Shown here: positions 1 to 6,497 of the stretch, piece after piece
Layout: each line of letters starts with the position of its first letter
Numbering within the stretch: position 1 is the first letter of the stretch
From: Pseudodesulfovibrio hydrargyri
GTDB lineage: Bacteria; Desulfobacterota; Desulfovibrionia; Desulfovibrionales; Desulfovibrionaceae
DNA: 9,965 nt
Direction of reading: 5' to 3'
NCBI RefSeq assembly: GCF_001874525.1
Contig: NZ_LKAQ01000004.1
Span: forward strand, 1,941,558-1,951,522
The notes under the pieces: generated by a model
The model's input: the letters and a program-made list of their open reading frames with translations, nothing else
What the model was told of the DNA's origin: nothing
The model's database searches: none
Made by a program: the position numbers and the translations under genes

Positions 1-16
1 TCCCCTTCCCCCGGCC
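1..16 (-). repeat. Edge of a dispersed 3'-end hairpin element behind ychJ
   Basis: Read on the minus strand this is GGCCGGGGGAAGGGGA, lying 8 nt after the ychJ stop codon. The same 16 bases occur exactly at 9827-9842 on the plus strand, shortly after the ispH stop, where they form the first arm of a long hairpin. Both copies therefore sit downstream of a gene in the same orientation relative to it. Only the start of this copy is inside the window, so its hairpin cannot be confirmed. Confidence 0.6.
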
Positions 17-24
17 GCGGCGCG

Positions 25-513
<489 letters not shown>

Positions 514-542
514 GGGTTACCTCGCTTGGTTTTGGTCAGCGG

Positions 543-570
543 ATTGTAGAGAAAACCGCCCGGCTGTCAA
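543..570 (-). promoter_or_regulatory. Near-consensus sigma70 promoter of ychJ
   Basis: On the minus strand a perfect TTGACA -35 box (565-570) is followed after 16 nt by TACAAT (543-548), which matches five of six -10 positions. Transcription would start near 536, just before the ychJ ribosome binding site. This is the best sigma70 promoter in the window. Confidence 0.72.
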
Positions 571-616
571 TGAGTAAGCGCTTGCCCCGCGCGGCCCGGC
601 GTGGCACCCTGCGTCC

Positions 617-1045
617 ATGCTGCGCATCACCGAAACCGTTTTTATTCCCTGGGCCGAATTGAGCTTCACCGCCTGCCGCAGTTCCGGGCCCGGCGGCCAG
701 CACGTCAACACCGCGGACACGCGGGTGACGCTGCTGTTCGACGTGGAGAACTCACCGAGCCTGACCCAGCTGCAAAAGGTCGCCATCAAGGGGAAACTCC
801 GGCGGCGCATGGACAAGCACGGCGTGCTCCAGGTGACCAGCCAGAAGTTCCGCAGCCAGAAGACCAACAAGGACTCGGCCGTGGAGCGGTTCGTGGAGCT
901 GATGCAGTGGGCGCTCAAGCCGGTGGTCCCGCGCAAGGAGACCCGCGTGCCCAAGTCGGCCAAGCGCAAGCGGCTGGAGCGCAAGAAGCGCACGGCCCGG
1001 CGCAAGCAGGACCGCAGGCCGCCCGACGTCAGCGGGGAGTACTAG
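617..1045 (+). CDS. arfB: Alternative ribosome-rescue factor ArfB (GGQ peptidyl-tRNA hydrolase)
   Basis: The 142-aa product matches ArfB (YaeJ/ICT1 type), which releases nascent chains from ribosomes stalled on non-stop mRNA by hydrolysing peptidyl-tRNA in the P site. The catalytic GGQ is at residues 26-28 inside the typical block [10 protein letters not shown] second conserved stretch, [12 protein letters not shown], lies near residues 75-87. The last 35 residues or so are packed with Lys and Arg, as expected for the ArfB tail that inserts into the empty mRNA channel. The length fits ArfB (about 140 aa) and is far too short for RF1 or RF2. No clear ribosome binding site precedes the ATG, so translation may be weak or the start may differ slightly. 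The gene converges on the glycosyltransferase gene, and the two share the stop region CTAG. Confidence 0.93.
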   Translation: MLRITETVFIPWAELSFTACRSSGPGGQHVNTADTRVTLLFDVENSPSLTQLQKVAIKGKLRRRMDKHGVLQVTSQKFRSQKTNKDSAVERFVELMQWALKPVVPRKETRVPKSAKRKRLERKKRTARRKQDRRPPDVSGEY

Positions 1046-2034
1046 CCCTTATTCAGCGCGGCCCTGAGGTAGCGCTCGCCCAATCCCATATCCGCATAGG
1101 CTTCGGCCAGGTGCAGGTAGATCACCTTGAGATACTTGGCGTGGATGGACTTCGCATCCTTGAGCCGACGTTGCACTGTTTCGGGCTCGATGGCGCCCAT
1201 GGCCGCGAGCAGGGCGGCGGCGCGGTGGTACGCCCGGTGATGGGCCTCGATCTCGGCGTTGCCCGCCCGTGCGATGCGTTCGCGCCGCTCGGGGGCGGCC
1301 AGCAGGCCGCAGACGATGCGCACCAGTTCGTCCATGTCGTCGGGCGGGTAGGTGACCAGGTGCTCGCCGTCGGTGAACAGCTTTGATTGGCCATGGCCGA
1401 TGGCGGGCGTGACCAGGCAGGCGCCGCAGGCCAGGGCCTCGAAGACCCGGAAGTTGAGGTCGCCGCGCTCGGCGATGTTCAGGACCAGGCGAGCCCTGGG
1501 GAAGAGCTCGCCGAACTCTCCCCTGGTCACATGGAGGTTGGGCAGCCGGGCCTTGAGCTCCTTGAGGAATTCGTAGCGCACGGGCGTGGTCTCGCGGTCG
1601 ACGTTGCCCGCGAAGAGCAGGTCCCATTCCTTGGCCGGGGGGACTTCCGGCGGCCGCACCTCGCGCAGGGGGTAGGGCGGCAGCCAGAGAACCTGCTCGC
1701 CCGTCAGCCGCTGGCGGAAGCGGGGCATGTGGTCGCGCAGGGACACGGCGGCCAGGTCGAAGGCCTGGGCGTACATGGGGTACCACGAATGGATGTGCGA
1801 ATCGATGGCGTAGAAGGCCGTGGCGCAGGGATAGGACTCCACGCCGATCAGCGGCGGGGGGATGGAGCGGTCCGCGTAGAGGACGATGTCCGGCTCGCCT
1901 GCGCAGCGCTCGACGATGTCCTCCCAGGTCAGGACCTCGGGACCGGCCAGCGGGATGTTGACGATCTCGAACCCCGTGTCCCGGGTGTGCTGCGGCCGGA
2001 AGTAGTAGCCGCCGATCCAGGCGATCCGCTTCAC
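1042..2034 (-). CDS. CgeB-like / GT4-type glycosyltransferase
   Basis: This 330-aa protein has the fold pattern of a GT-B glycosyltransferase of the CgeB / Glycos_transf_1_2 type. An N-terminal Rossmann half opens with [12 protein letters not shown]. The C-terminal nucleotide-sugar half begins near [10 protein letters not shown] (138-147) and contains the signature [18 protein letters not shown] (192-209). A helical C-terminal extension spans about residues 285-330. It has no signal peptide or membrane segment, so it is likely a cytoplasmic or peripheral enzyme that transfers a sugar to a glycan or protein; donor and acceptor cannot be read from sequence. The GTG start is chosen because it overlaps the TGA of the upstream kinase-methyltransferase gene (GTGA) and has AAGGAG 8 nt before it. 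The frame stays open upstream to 2664, but that part lies antiframe inside the neighbouring gene. The two genes are very probably translationally coupled and act in one pathway. Confidence 0.8.
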   Translation of the reverse strand: MKRIAWIGGYYFRPQHTRDTGFEIVNIPLAGPEVLTWEDIVERCAGEPDIVLYADRSIPPPLIGVESYPCATAFYAIDSHIHSWYPMYAQAFDLAAVSLRDHMPRFRQRLTGEQVLWLPPYPLREVRPPEVPPAKEWDLLFAGNVDRETTPVRYEFLKELKARLPNLHVTRGEFGELFPRARLVLNIAERGDLNFRVFEALACGACLVTPAIGHGQSKLFTDGEHLVTYPPDDMDELVRIVCGLLAAPERRERIARAGNAEIEAHHRAYHRAAALLAAMGAIEPETVQRRLKDAKSIHAKYLKVIYLHLAEAYADMGLGERYLRAALNKG

Positions 2035-3242
2035 CGGCCGGGCTCCTTGCGGGCCATGTGCAGGATGCGCCTGGGGCCGATGCACGACTGCGTGCGGTGG
2101 GACGGGATGTTGCGCATGAGCTTGAACCCCTGGCGCGTGGCCTCGGCGATGATCACCGGCAGCTGGCTCTCGCCCACTTCCAGGATGCACTCGTTGCAGT
2201 GGGCGAACATGATCTCGGTGGTCAGCTCGAACTTGCCCGTGCGGTGCAGGACGTTCAGGGCCAGGATGATGTCGTAGCGCTGGTTCAGCGGGGTGGTGAT
2301 GTCGTAGACCATGAAGTGGCAGCCAGACCCCTTGGCCCCGGCCAGGTAATTGGCCAGGTCCACGGCCCCCTGGTCCATGTCCAGTCCCACCCCGGCGGCC
2401 CCCATCTCCTCGGCCTTGAAGGTGTAGTAGCCGTGCATGCAGCCGTAGTCGCACAGGGTCTTGCCCCGGAATTCCACGCCGAGCTTGAGGATGTTTCGCC
2501 AGGCCAGGCCGGACTGGGTGAAGCCGGGCACGAGCACGCGGCCCCGGTACTCGATGGTCTGGTAGAAGGGGTTGAATGAGTCGGCCTCGGCTATGGCCTT
2601 GAAGACCTCGCGGTCTTCCTCGGGCACGCCCGGATGGACCGCGTCGCGGTTGGCCTCGGCCCAACGGACGATGTCGTCAGAGTCCCGGATCTCTTCGTAG
2701 CCCTCCAGCACTGGTTCGAGAATCTCGCAGAACGGCGTGTTGGCCGGGAGCGGTTTGCCCGCCTTGACCGCCTCCTTGGTCTGGCGCACCCGGCGCAGGG
2801 CGAACCGCTGCAGACGGACGTCCCGGTCCGGATTGAGGTAGAAGGCGCGGACGATGCTGAAGGGCGAATAGATGTCGTCCAGGGCGTCCAGGAAGGCCTG
2901 GTGAATGTGCGGGTGGCTGATGCGGCACCCTTCGAAGACGATGTCGCGGTAGCGTCGGGCGCGCAGCTGGGGCAGGAATATCTCCTTGAAATCGCGGTAG
3001 GTCCCCGGATGACGGACGGTCTCGATGTCCCCGCCGTATCGTTCGGCCACCTGATGGGTGAAGGCGTCCAGGCGCATGAGGTCGTAGCCCATTTCGTCGG
3101 CCAGCTTCCGGGCGGCGTGGCTCTTGCCCGCGGCGGGCGGGCCCGCAATGAGCACGACCTTGGGGCTGAAGCGGTAGATCCGTTCCGTGGCGGCCTGCTC
3201 GCCGGTCTTGGCGGCGGTTTTGGGAGTGCACTGCTCTTTCAT
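2031..3242 (-). CDS. P-loop kinase fused to CmoB-like SAM methyltransferase
   Basis: The 403-aa protein joins two enzyme domains. Residues about 27-200 form a P-loop NTPase/kinase like zeta-toxin or AAA_33 kinases: Walker A GPPAAGKS (34-41), a following RLDAF strand end, FEGCR, and an Arg-rich lid-like segment (RRVRQTKE). Residues about 215-395 resemble CmoB-type class I methyltransferases. The CmoB-like lead-in FYQTIEY (226-232) precedes motif [11 protein letters not shown] (264-273), and the GLDMD strand end (D288, D290) should hold SAM. CmoB itself modifies tRNA wobble uridine, but nothing here indicates tRNA; substrate and phosphate acceptor are unknown. The ATG at 3242 is preferred over an in-frame TTG at 3254, with only a weak GGA before it. 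It is followed directly by, and overlaps, the glycosyltransferase gene, which suggests modification of a glycan. Domain calls are firm; pathway is inference. Confidence 0.8.
   Translation of the reverse strand: MKEQCTPKTAAKTGEQAATERIYRFSPKVVLIAGPPAAGKSHAARKLADEMGYDLMRLDAFTHQVAERYGGDIETVRHPGTYRDFKEIFLPQLRARRYRDIVFEGCRISHPHIHQAFLDALDDIYSPFSIVRAFYLNPDRDVRLQRFALRRVRQTKEAVKAGKPLPANTPFCEILEPVLEGYEEIRDSDDIVRWAEANRDAVHPGVPEEDREVFKAIAEADSFNPFYQTIEYRGRVLVPGFTQSGLAWRNILKLGVEFRGKTLCDYGCMHGYYTFKAEEMGAAGVGLDMDQGAVDLANYLAGAKGSGCHFMVYDITTPLNQRYDIILALNVLHRTGKFELTTEIMFAHCNECILEVGESQLPVIIAEATRQGFKLMRNIPSHRTQSCIGPRRILHMARKEPGR
2043..2048 (-). promoter_or_regulatory. Ribosome binding site fixing the glycosyltransferase GTG start
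   Basis: AAGGAG lies 8 nt before the GTG at 2032-2034, inside the last codons of the upstream gene. It decides the start within a frame that is open for another 630 nt, and it supports stop-start coupling through the overlapping GTGA. Confidence 0.75.
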
Positions 3243-3342
3243 GGATAAGTCCAATGTATTCTAAGCGTTGAAAGCCGCATCAAAGAGCGGCCCGTCAGAA
3301 AAACAGCGAGCAAAAGGCATGAATTGCCCGTCAGCGGGGAAA

Positions 3343-3360
3343 TTGCACGATATATGCCAA
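3343..3360 (-). promoter_or_regulatory. Candidate sigma54 (-24/-12) promoter of the kinase-methyltransferase operon
   Basis: The minus strand reads TTGGCATATATCGTGCAA. The GG and GC dinucleotides are separated by exactly 10 nt, and both flanks (TGGCA, TGCA) fit the sigma54 consensus; the remaining positions do not. Transcription would start near 3333, about 90 nt before the ATG at 3242. No enhancer-binding site could be identified, so this is a candidate only. Confidence 0.35.
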
Positions 3361-3385
3361 GCCTCGCGTCGAAGGGCTGGACTCA

Positions 3386-3520
3386 TTATTCGAGCCGGAA
3401 GATGGCTGTCGCGGCGAGGCATGGCGCTCCGCCAGGGCGGCGGAGCTTGGAGTTCAGACCGCCTTGGGTGCGGCCGATACGAGAGGCGAGTCCCCTGGCA
3501 GGCTGGCGGCGGCCCTTGCT
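3386..3520 (-). pseudogene. Internally deleted IS5-family transposase remnant
   Basis: A short minus-strand frame ending at 3386 encodes SRIGRTQGGLNSKL (core at 3443-3475), a highly recognisable block from the middle of IS5-family DDE transposases, where it normally continues into KLHAVCDG. Here it passes after about 7 unrelated residues into CLAATAIFRLE and a stop (3386-3423), which resembles the C-terminal end of the same family (LAAxVIFWL-stop). The catalytic region between them is gone, so the fragment cannot be active. An 8-bp inverted repeat (3426-3433 with 3439-3446) lies at the deletion junction. The stretch is flanked by the ASCH gene on one side and the kinase-methyltransferase promoter region on the other. 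The assignment rests on remembered family motifs; the N-terminal half of the element was not found. Confidence 0.6.
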
Positions 3521-3521
3521 C

Positions 3522-3935
3522 TCAGCCCAGATCCTCAATGAGAATGAACCGTTCCCAGACGATTTGCATACCCGGGGAAAACCCGCCATTCCGCTCAAAG
3601 TATTCGCGATGTCCCGCGCGCCAACCCTTAAGGCTGTCGTCCTCGCCTTCGGCCAAGGCCATTGCTTCCGTCACCTCATCGAACCGGCACTGAATCAACT
3701 CGACCGTCTCGATGACAAGGGCCGGCGTGCCGTCCCAGTTCAGCGCGATATCCCGCCGCCCGATCGCCGGCATGGGTTCGCCGTTTTGATAGTCCCGCAA
3801 CGCGCCGCAGGTCGCCACTTTCTTTCCGGAGCGCACCAGGGAAAGGAGCGCACTGCATAAAGCGGCGCTATCGCCGAACTTGAACGTTTCAGCCGTGGGG
3901 TAGCGCAATTTCAGCGCCTTGAGTTCCTCAAGCAT
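3522..3935 (-). CDS. ASCH domain-containing protein
   Basis: This 137-aa protein is nearly all ASCH domain, a PUA-like beta-barrel fold predicted to bind RNA; some members act as amidohydrolases on modified nucleosides. Recognisable family blocks are FKFGDS (18-23), the GKKVAT loop (37-42), the strand-turn IETVELIQCRFDEVTE (75-90), AEGEDDSLKGWRAGHREYF (95-113) and the final VWERF strand (127-131). The ATG at 3935 is chosen because GGAGGGAAGG lies just upstream and the ASCH homology begins soon after; an in-frame ATG at 4034 would add 33 low-complexity residues with a badly placed ribosome binding site. A sampled stretch at 3541-3600 is about 53% GC, lower than the flanking genes, and the gene abuts an IS5 remnant, so recent acquisition is plausible. 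The specific substrate is unknown. Confidence 0.8.
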   Translation of the reverse strand: MLEELKALKLRYPTAETFKFGDSAALCSALLSLVRSGKKVATCGALRDYQNGEPMPAIGRRDIALNWDGTPALVIETVELIQCRFDEVTEAMALAEGEDDSLKGWRAGHREYFERNGGFSPGMQIVWERFILIEDLG

Positions 3936-4056
3936 GTGCGCGCCTTCCCTCCACGCCCCGGGTCTCGCAGGGGGTTGCATGTCCCGGACCCGGATTGAAG
4001 GCCACATGGGCTCAAAGCCGGTATCCGAGTCCATCCTCAGTTTATGGATTCTGATC

Positions 4057-4671
4057 CTAGGTCAGGCCGAGTTCTTCCAGGGCCAGGTACAGCTCGCGGC
4101 TGATCCAGGCGTCGGTGGCGGCGTAGAGGACCTGTTGCCGGGTGAGCTTGTCCTTGGCCCAGTTGGAGCACTGGGCGGACTTGGAGATGCGGAAGCCGAG
4201 CAGGTTGGCGGCCATGTTGCGCAGGCCGTGGGTCTGGAGGTTGTACTTGGCCGTGATGTCGGACAGGTCCACGAAGCCGCTGGGCTTGAACCGGGAGTGC
4301 TTCTGCAGGCCGAGGATGTCGTCGCGCACGGCCACGCCGGTCTTGAGGATGCGCCGGTTGGCCAGGATGTCGCAGACTCCCTTGTCCAGGGGCAGCACGC
4401 CCAGCTGGAAGACATAGGCGCAGTCGGCGGTGGCCAGTTGGAGCAGGGACGGCGGGCCGGGCTTCTTGCCCTTCTTGAACACGGGGCGGGTCTCGGTGTC
4501 GAAGCCGAGCAGAGAGGAGTCGCGCATGCCTTCCAACGCTTGTTCAAGGTCGGACTTGCTGCGGACAACGACGACTTCCCCCTCGTAGTGGCGAAGGGGC
4601 ATCTCGTTGATCTCTTCCTTGGTGAAGGCCCGGAGGTACTGTTGCGGGATGTCGAGGCTGTCCGTGGTCAT
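4057..4671 (-). CDS. 3'-5' exonuclease, DEDDy family (RNase D-like)
   Basis: The 204-aa protein is a single DnaQ-like exonuclease domain of the RNase D/WRN branch. Motif I is GFDTETRP (D58, E60), motif II is in KTGVAVRDDILGL (D117 or D118) and motif III is YAATDAWISRELY (Y183, D187), giving the DEDDy set that holds two metal ions. There is no HRDC domain as in true RNase D, so the domain acts alone, on RNA or DNA that cannot be told apart here. The ATG at 4671 is preferred because the protein is typical from there, although no good ribosome binding site precedes it; a TTG at 4737 would add 22 poor residues. A weak promoter candidate lies upstream (TTGACG at 4726-4731, AACGAT at 4703-4708, 17-nt spacing). 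Confidence 0.85.
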   Translation of the reverse strand: MTTDSLDIPQQYLRAFTKEEINEMPLRHYEGEVVVVRSKSDLEQALEGMRDSSLLGFDTETRPVFKKGKKPGPPSLLQLATADCAYVFQLGVLPLDKGVCDILANRRILKTGVAVRDDILGLQKHSRFKPSGFVDLSDITAKYNLQTHGLRNMAANLLGFRISKSAQCSNWAKDKLTRQQVLYAATDAWISRELYLALEELGLT

Positions 4672-4855
4672 TAATGTGCTTGGGTGCGTTAATGTTTGAG
4701 GGATCGTTGTACATTCCCGCAACTTCGTCAAGCACAAGGTGAAGGACCGGGGACATTCCCTGTAAAACGCCTTGGCTCGACGGTTCGATTACCGCAACCA
4801 CCGTCATCCGTGCAGGAATTTTGTCCGGCATGGAACCGTCGGCCATCAAGCGCGA

Positions 4856-4890
4856 GCCGGGGCGGAGGGGATATCCACCTCCGCCCCGGC
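4856..4890. other. Perfect 13-bp GC-rich hairpin after the secreted TPR gene
   Basis: The arm at 4856-4868 pairs perfectly with 4878-4890 around a 9-nt loop (GGATATCCA). It lies about 40 nt after the stop of the minus-strand secreted protein gene and is a likely transcription end or mRNA 3'-stabilising structure. Neither strand has a T-run after the stem, so a classical intrinsic terminator is not shown. Confidence 0.5.
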
Positions 4891-4932
4891 GTCAAACCGA
4901 GGGCTGTTGTTCGCCGTCCTTGAAGGGGGCGC

Positions 4933-5613
4933 TTAATCGAACCAACTGCTCGAGCCTCCGCTTTCGAACTGGCCGCGTGAGCAGGGGGCGCTGTTGTAGC
5001 GCCACCAGTAGGACCCGTTGCACGCTTCGAGGGACGGGACCGTTCCGTTGCGGCTGTTGTACCGCAATACGTTCTGCACGAATTGCTGCTGGGTCTCCTT
5101 CTCGATGGCGTCTATGGCGTCCGAGAGTTTGACCGTACCGTTCTGAACCCCGGGCAGGACCCTGGCCATCTCGGCGGTGATCATCCGCTGGGAGGGGTTG
5201 GCGTCCAGGAAGGCGTCAAAGGCCTTGAGCGTGGCTTCCTTGTCGCCCTTGCGCCCCTGGGCCAGGGCGATGAATAGGGCGGCGTCCCAGATCTTGTCCC
5301 TTCTGCCCTGTGCTTCGGTCAGGGTCTTGATGCACAGGTCGTACTCCCCGGCGAAATACAGGGCGATGCCCGCCTTGTCCATGGAGGACTGGAATTTCAT
5401 GATCCTGCCCACTGGGTCCTGCCCCAGGGCCTCGGCGTAGCCCTGGGCCGAGGCCTTGAAGTATTCCATGGCCTTTTCGTTGTTGCGGGTGACGTACATG
5501 CGCCAGGCTCGCTGGAAGTTGCGGTCGCCGGTGTTGACCGCGTCCGCCATGACGGGCAGGGCCATGGCCGCCACGAGCAGGGCGGCGATTGTTATTGTCA
5601 GTGATTTACGCAT
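4933..5613 (-). CDS. Secreted TPR-like protein of unknown function
   Basis: I do not recognise a named family. The 226-aa product begins with a clear Sec signal peptide (MRKSLT, then a hydrophobic run to VMA), with cleavage expected after A23, so the mature protein is periplasmic or secreted. Residues about 30-150 look like paired helices of TPR/Sel1 type: RAWRMYVTRNNEKAMEYFKAS, then AGIALYFAGEYDLCIKTLTEA, then AALFIALAQGRKGDKEATLKAF. The last 30 residues differ: they are rich in Gly, Ser and aromatic residues with two cysteines (EACNGSYWWRYNSAPCSRG ... SSSWFD) that could form a disulfide. A strong ribosome binding site (AAGGAGG, 8 nt spacing) supports the ATG. Only 17 nt separate it from the upstream gene, so the two are probably cotranscribed. 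A perfect hairpin lies behind it. Confidence 0.75.
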   Translation of the reverse strand: MRKSLTITIAALLVAAMALPVMADAVNTGDRNFQRAWRMYVTRNNEKAMEYFKASAQGYAEALGQDPVGRIMKFQSSMDKAGIALYFAGEYDLCIKTLTEAQGRRDKIWDAALFIALAQGRKGDKEATLKAFDAFLDANPSQRMITAEMARVLPGVQNGTVKLSDAIDAIEKETQQQFVQNVLRYNSRNGTVPSLEACNGSYWWRYNSAPCSRGQFESGGSSSWFD

Positions 5614-5630
5614 GATAAAAACCTCCTTGT

Positions 5631-6377
5631 TCAGGACATGTAGGTCCTGGCTATACGGAAGATGTCGTCATAGGCGGCCTTGGAGCGGATGGCCAGGGCC
5701 ATCTCCAGGGCCATGTCCATCTTGCGGCCGGTCTCGACCATGACCCGGTCCCGAATGGATTCCAGGTGATTGGCCAGGAAGTCGGCTTCGAAGTTGTCTA
5801 TGGCCAGGGATACGCCTTCGGAAAAAAACCGCGAGCCGAGATGCGGAATGAAGCGGTCCAGATTCTGCCGCCCCTCGCGGCGGGCGTACATGACGAAAAA
5901 GAGCAGCTTGACCAGCAGTCGGTCGGCCTTGATCTTGTGGTCCACCGAAAGCAGGATGTCCAGGTCCACGCCCCGGGGCTTGAGCGCGTCGAACATGGCC
6001 GTGGCCATGTCGAAGGCGCGGTCCTCGGTCATCAGCGGATGGGCGAACTTGGAGTCCATGCGCACCAGGGTGACGCGCGGGTTCTCGCCCGAGGCGATGG
6101 CGTAGATGGCCAGCCGCATGAGGTCGATCTTGGTTCGGTAGTCGTCGATCAGGATGTCCCGCTTGGTCTGGGCCAGACGCCGCACCAGCGGGATGTCCAG
6201 GGCGGAGAAGACCGTCTCGAGCAGATGCAGGATGTACGGCTCCGAGGCGGTCGCGATCTCCTCGTCCAGGATGTCGCGGCCCTTGCGCGCGTCCATGATC
6301 TTCTTGATGGACAGCCAATAGGCGGCCAGCCCCTCTACGGGCATCTCCAATATATCGAGTTCCTGTGGCTTCTGCAT
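5631..6377 (-). CDS. Uncharacterised helical cytoplasmic protein
   Basis: I do not recognise this 248-aa protein. It has no signal peptide or membrane segment and appears almost entirely alpha-helical, with charged helices such as YWLSIKKIMDARKGRDILDEE near the N-terminus and DMALEMALAIRSKAAYDDIF near the C-terminus. Blocks that look conserved-like are RMDSKFAHPLMTEDRAFD (107-123) and SRFFSEGVSLAIDNFEADF (182-200). No catalytic or ligand-binding motif stands out. The ATG at 6377 is chosen over the much longer open frame that continues antisense through lgt, because a candidate promoter lies at 6439-6466 and a weak GCGGAA precedes the ATG. It is the first gene of a probable pair with the secreted TPR-like protein, 17 nt downstream, so the two may serve one process. 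Confidence 0.7.
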   Translation of the reverse strand: MQKPQELDILEMPVEGLAAYWLSIKKIMDARKGRDILDEEIATASEPYILHLLETVFSALDIPLVRRLAQTKRDILIDDYRTKIDLMRLAIYAIASGENPRVTLVRMDSKFAHPLMTEDRAFDMATAMFDALKPRGVDLDILLSVDHKIKADRLLVKLLFFVMYARREGRQNLDRFIPHLGSRFFSEGVSLAIDNFEADFLANHLESIRDRVMVETGRKMDMALEMALAIRSKAAYDDIFRIARTYMS

Positions 6378-6438
6378 GACGTTCCGCTTTGGGGCTTGAC
6401 GGGGTGGCGATAAAAAAGACACCCTGTTCGTTGTCTTC

Positions 6439-6466
6439 AGTATATCCGTTTTTTTGACGAAAACAA
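6439..6466 (-). promoter_or_regulatory. Candidate promoter of the two-gene hypothetical operon
   Basis: On the minus strand TTGTTT (6461-6466) is followed after 16 nt by TATACT (6439-6444). Transcription would begin near 6432, exactly where a 6-bp inverted repeat (6432-6437 with 6416-6421) begins; a run of six T follows the hairpin, so the first transcribed bases could form a weak early hairpin. Confidence 0.45.
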
Positions 6467-6497
6467 ACACAGTCCTTGCCGAGGGGGCCCCTTCTCC

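Noticed and set aside
1387..2277. Plus-strand frame of nearly 300 codons opposite the glycosyltransferase and methyltransferase genes
   Set aside because: It is the complement of two well-supported coding genes, with a Gly/Val/Glu-rich composition and no motif.
2035..2664. N-terminal extension of the glycosyltransferase frame
   Set aside because: It runs out of frame inside the kinase-methyltransferase gene, reads as Arg/Gly/Pro-rich sequence, and the GTG with AAGGAG explains the start.
3936..4034. Longer start for the ASCH gene at 4034
   Set aside because: The added 33 residues are not ASCH-like, and the ribosome binding site at that ATG is badly spaced, while 3935 has a good one.
3371..4036. 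Possible terminal inverted repeats of the IS remnant: TGGACTC at 3378-3384 and its complement GAGTCCA at 4027-4033
   Set aside because: Only seven bases match cleanly, and the sequence between does not contain the N-terminal half of a transposase, so the outer ends of the element cannot be set.
4856..4890. Calling the 13-bp hairpin a classical intrinsic terminator
   Set aside because: No T-run follows the stem on either strand; kept as an unspecified hairpin.
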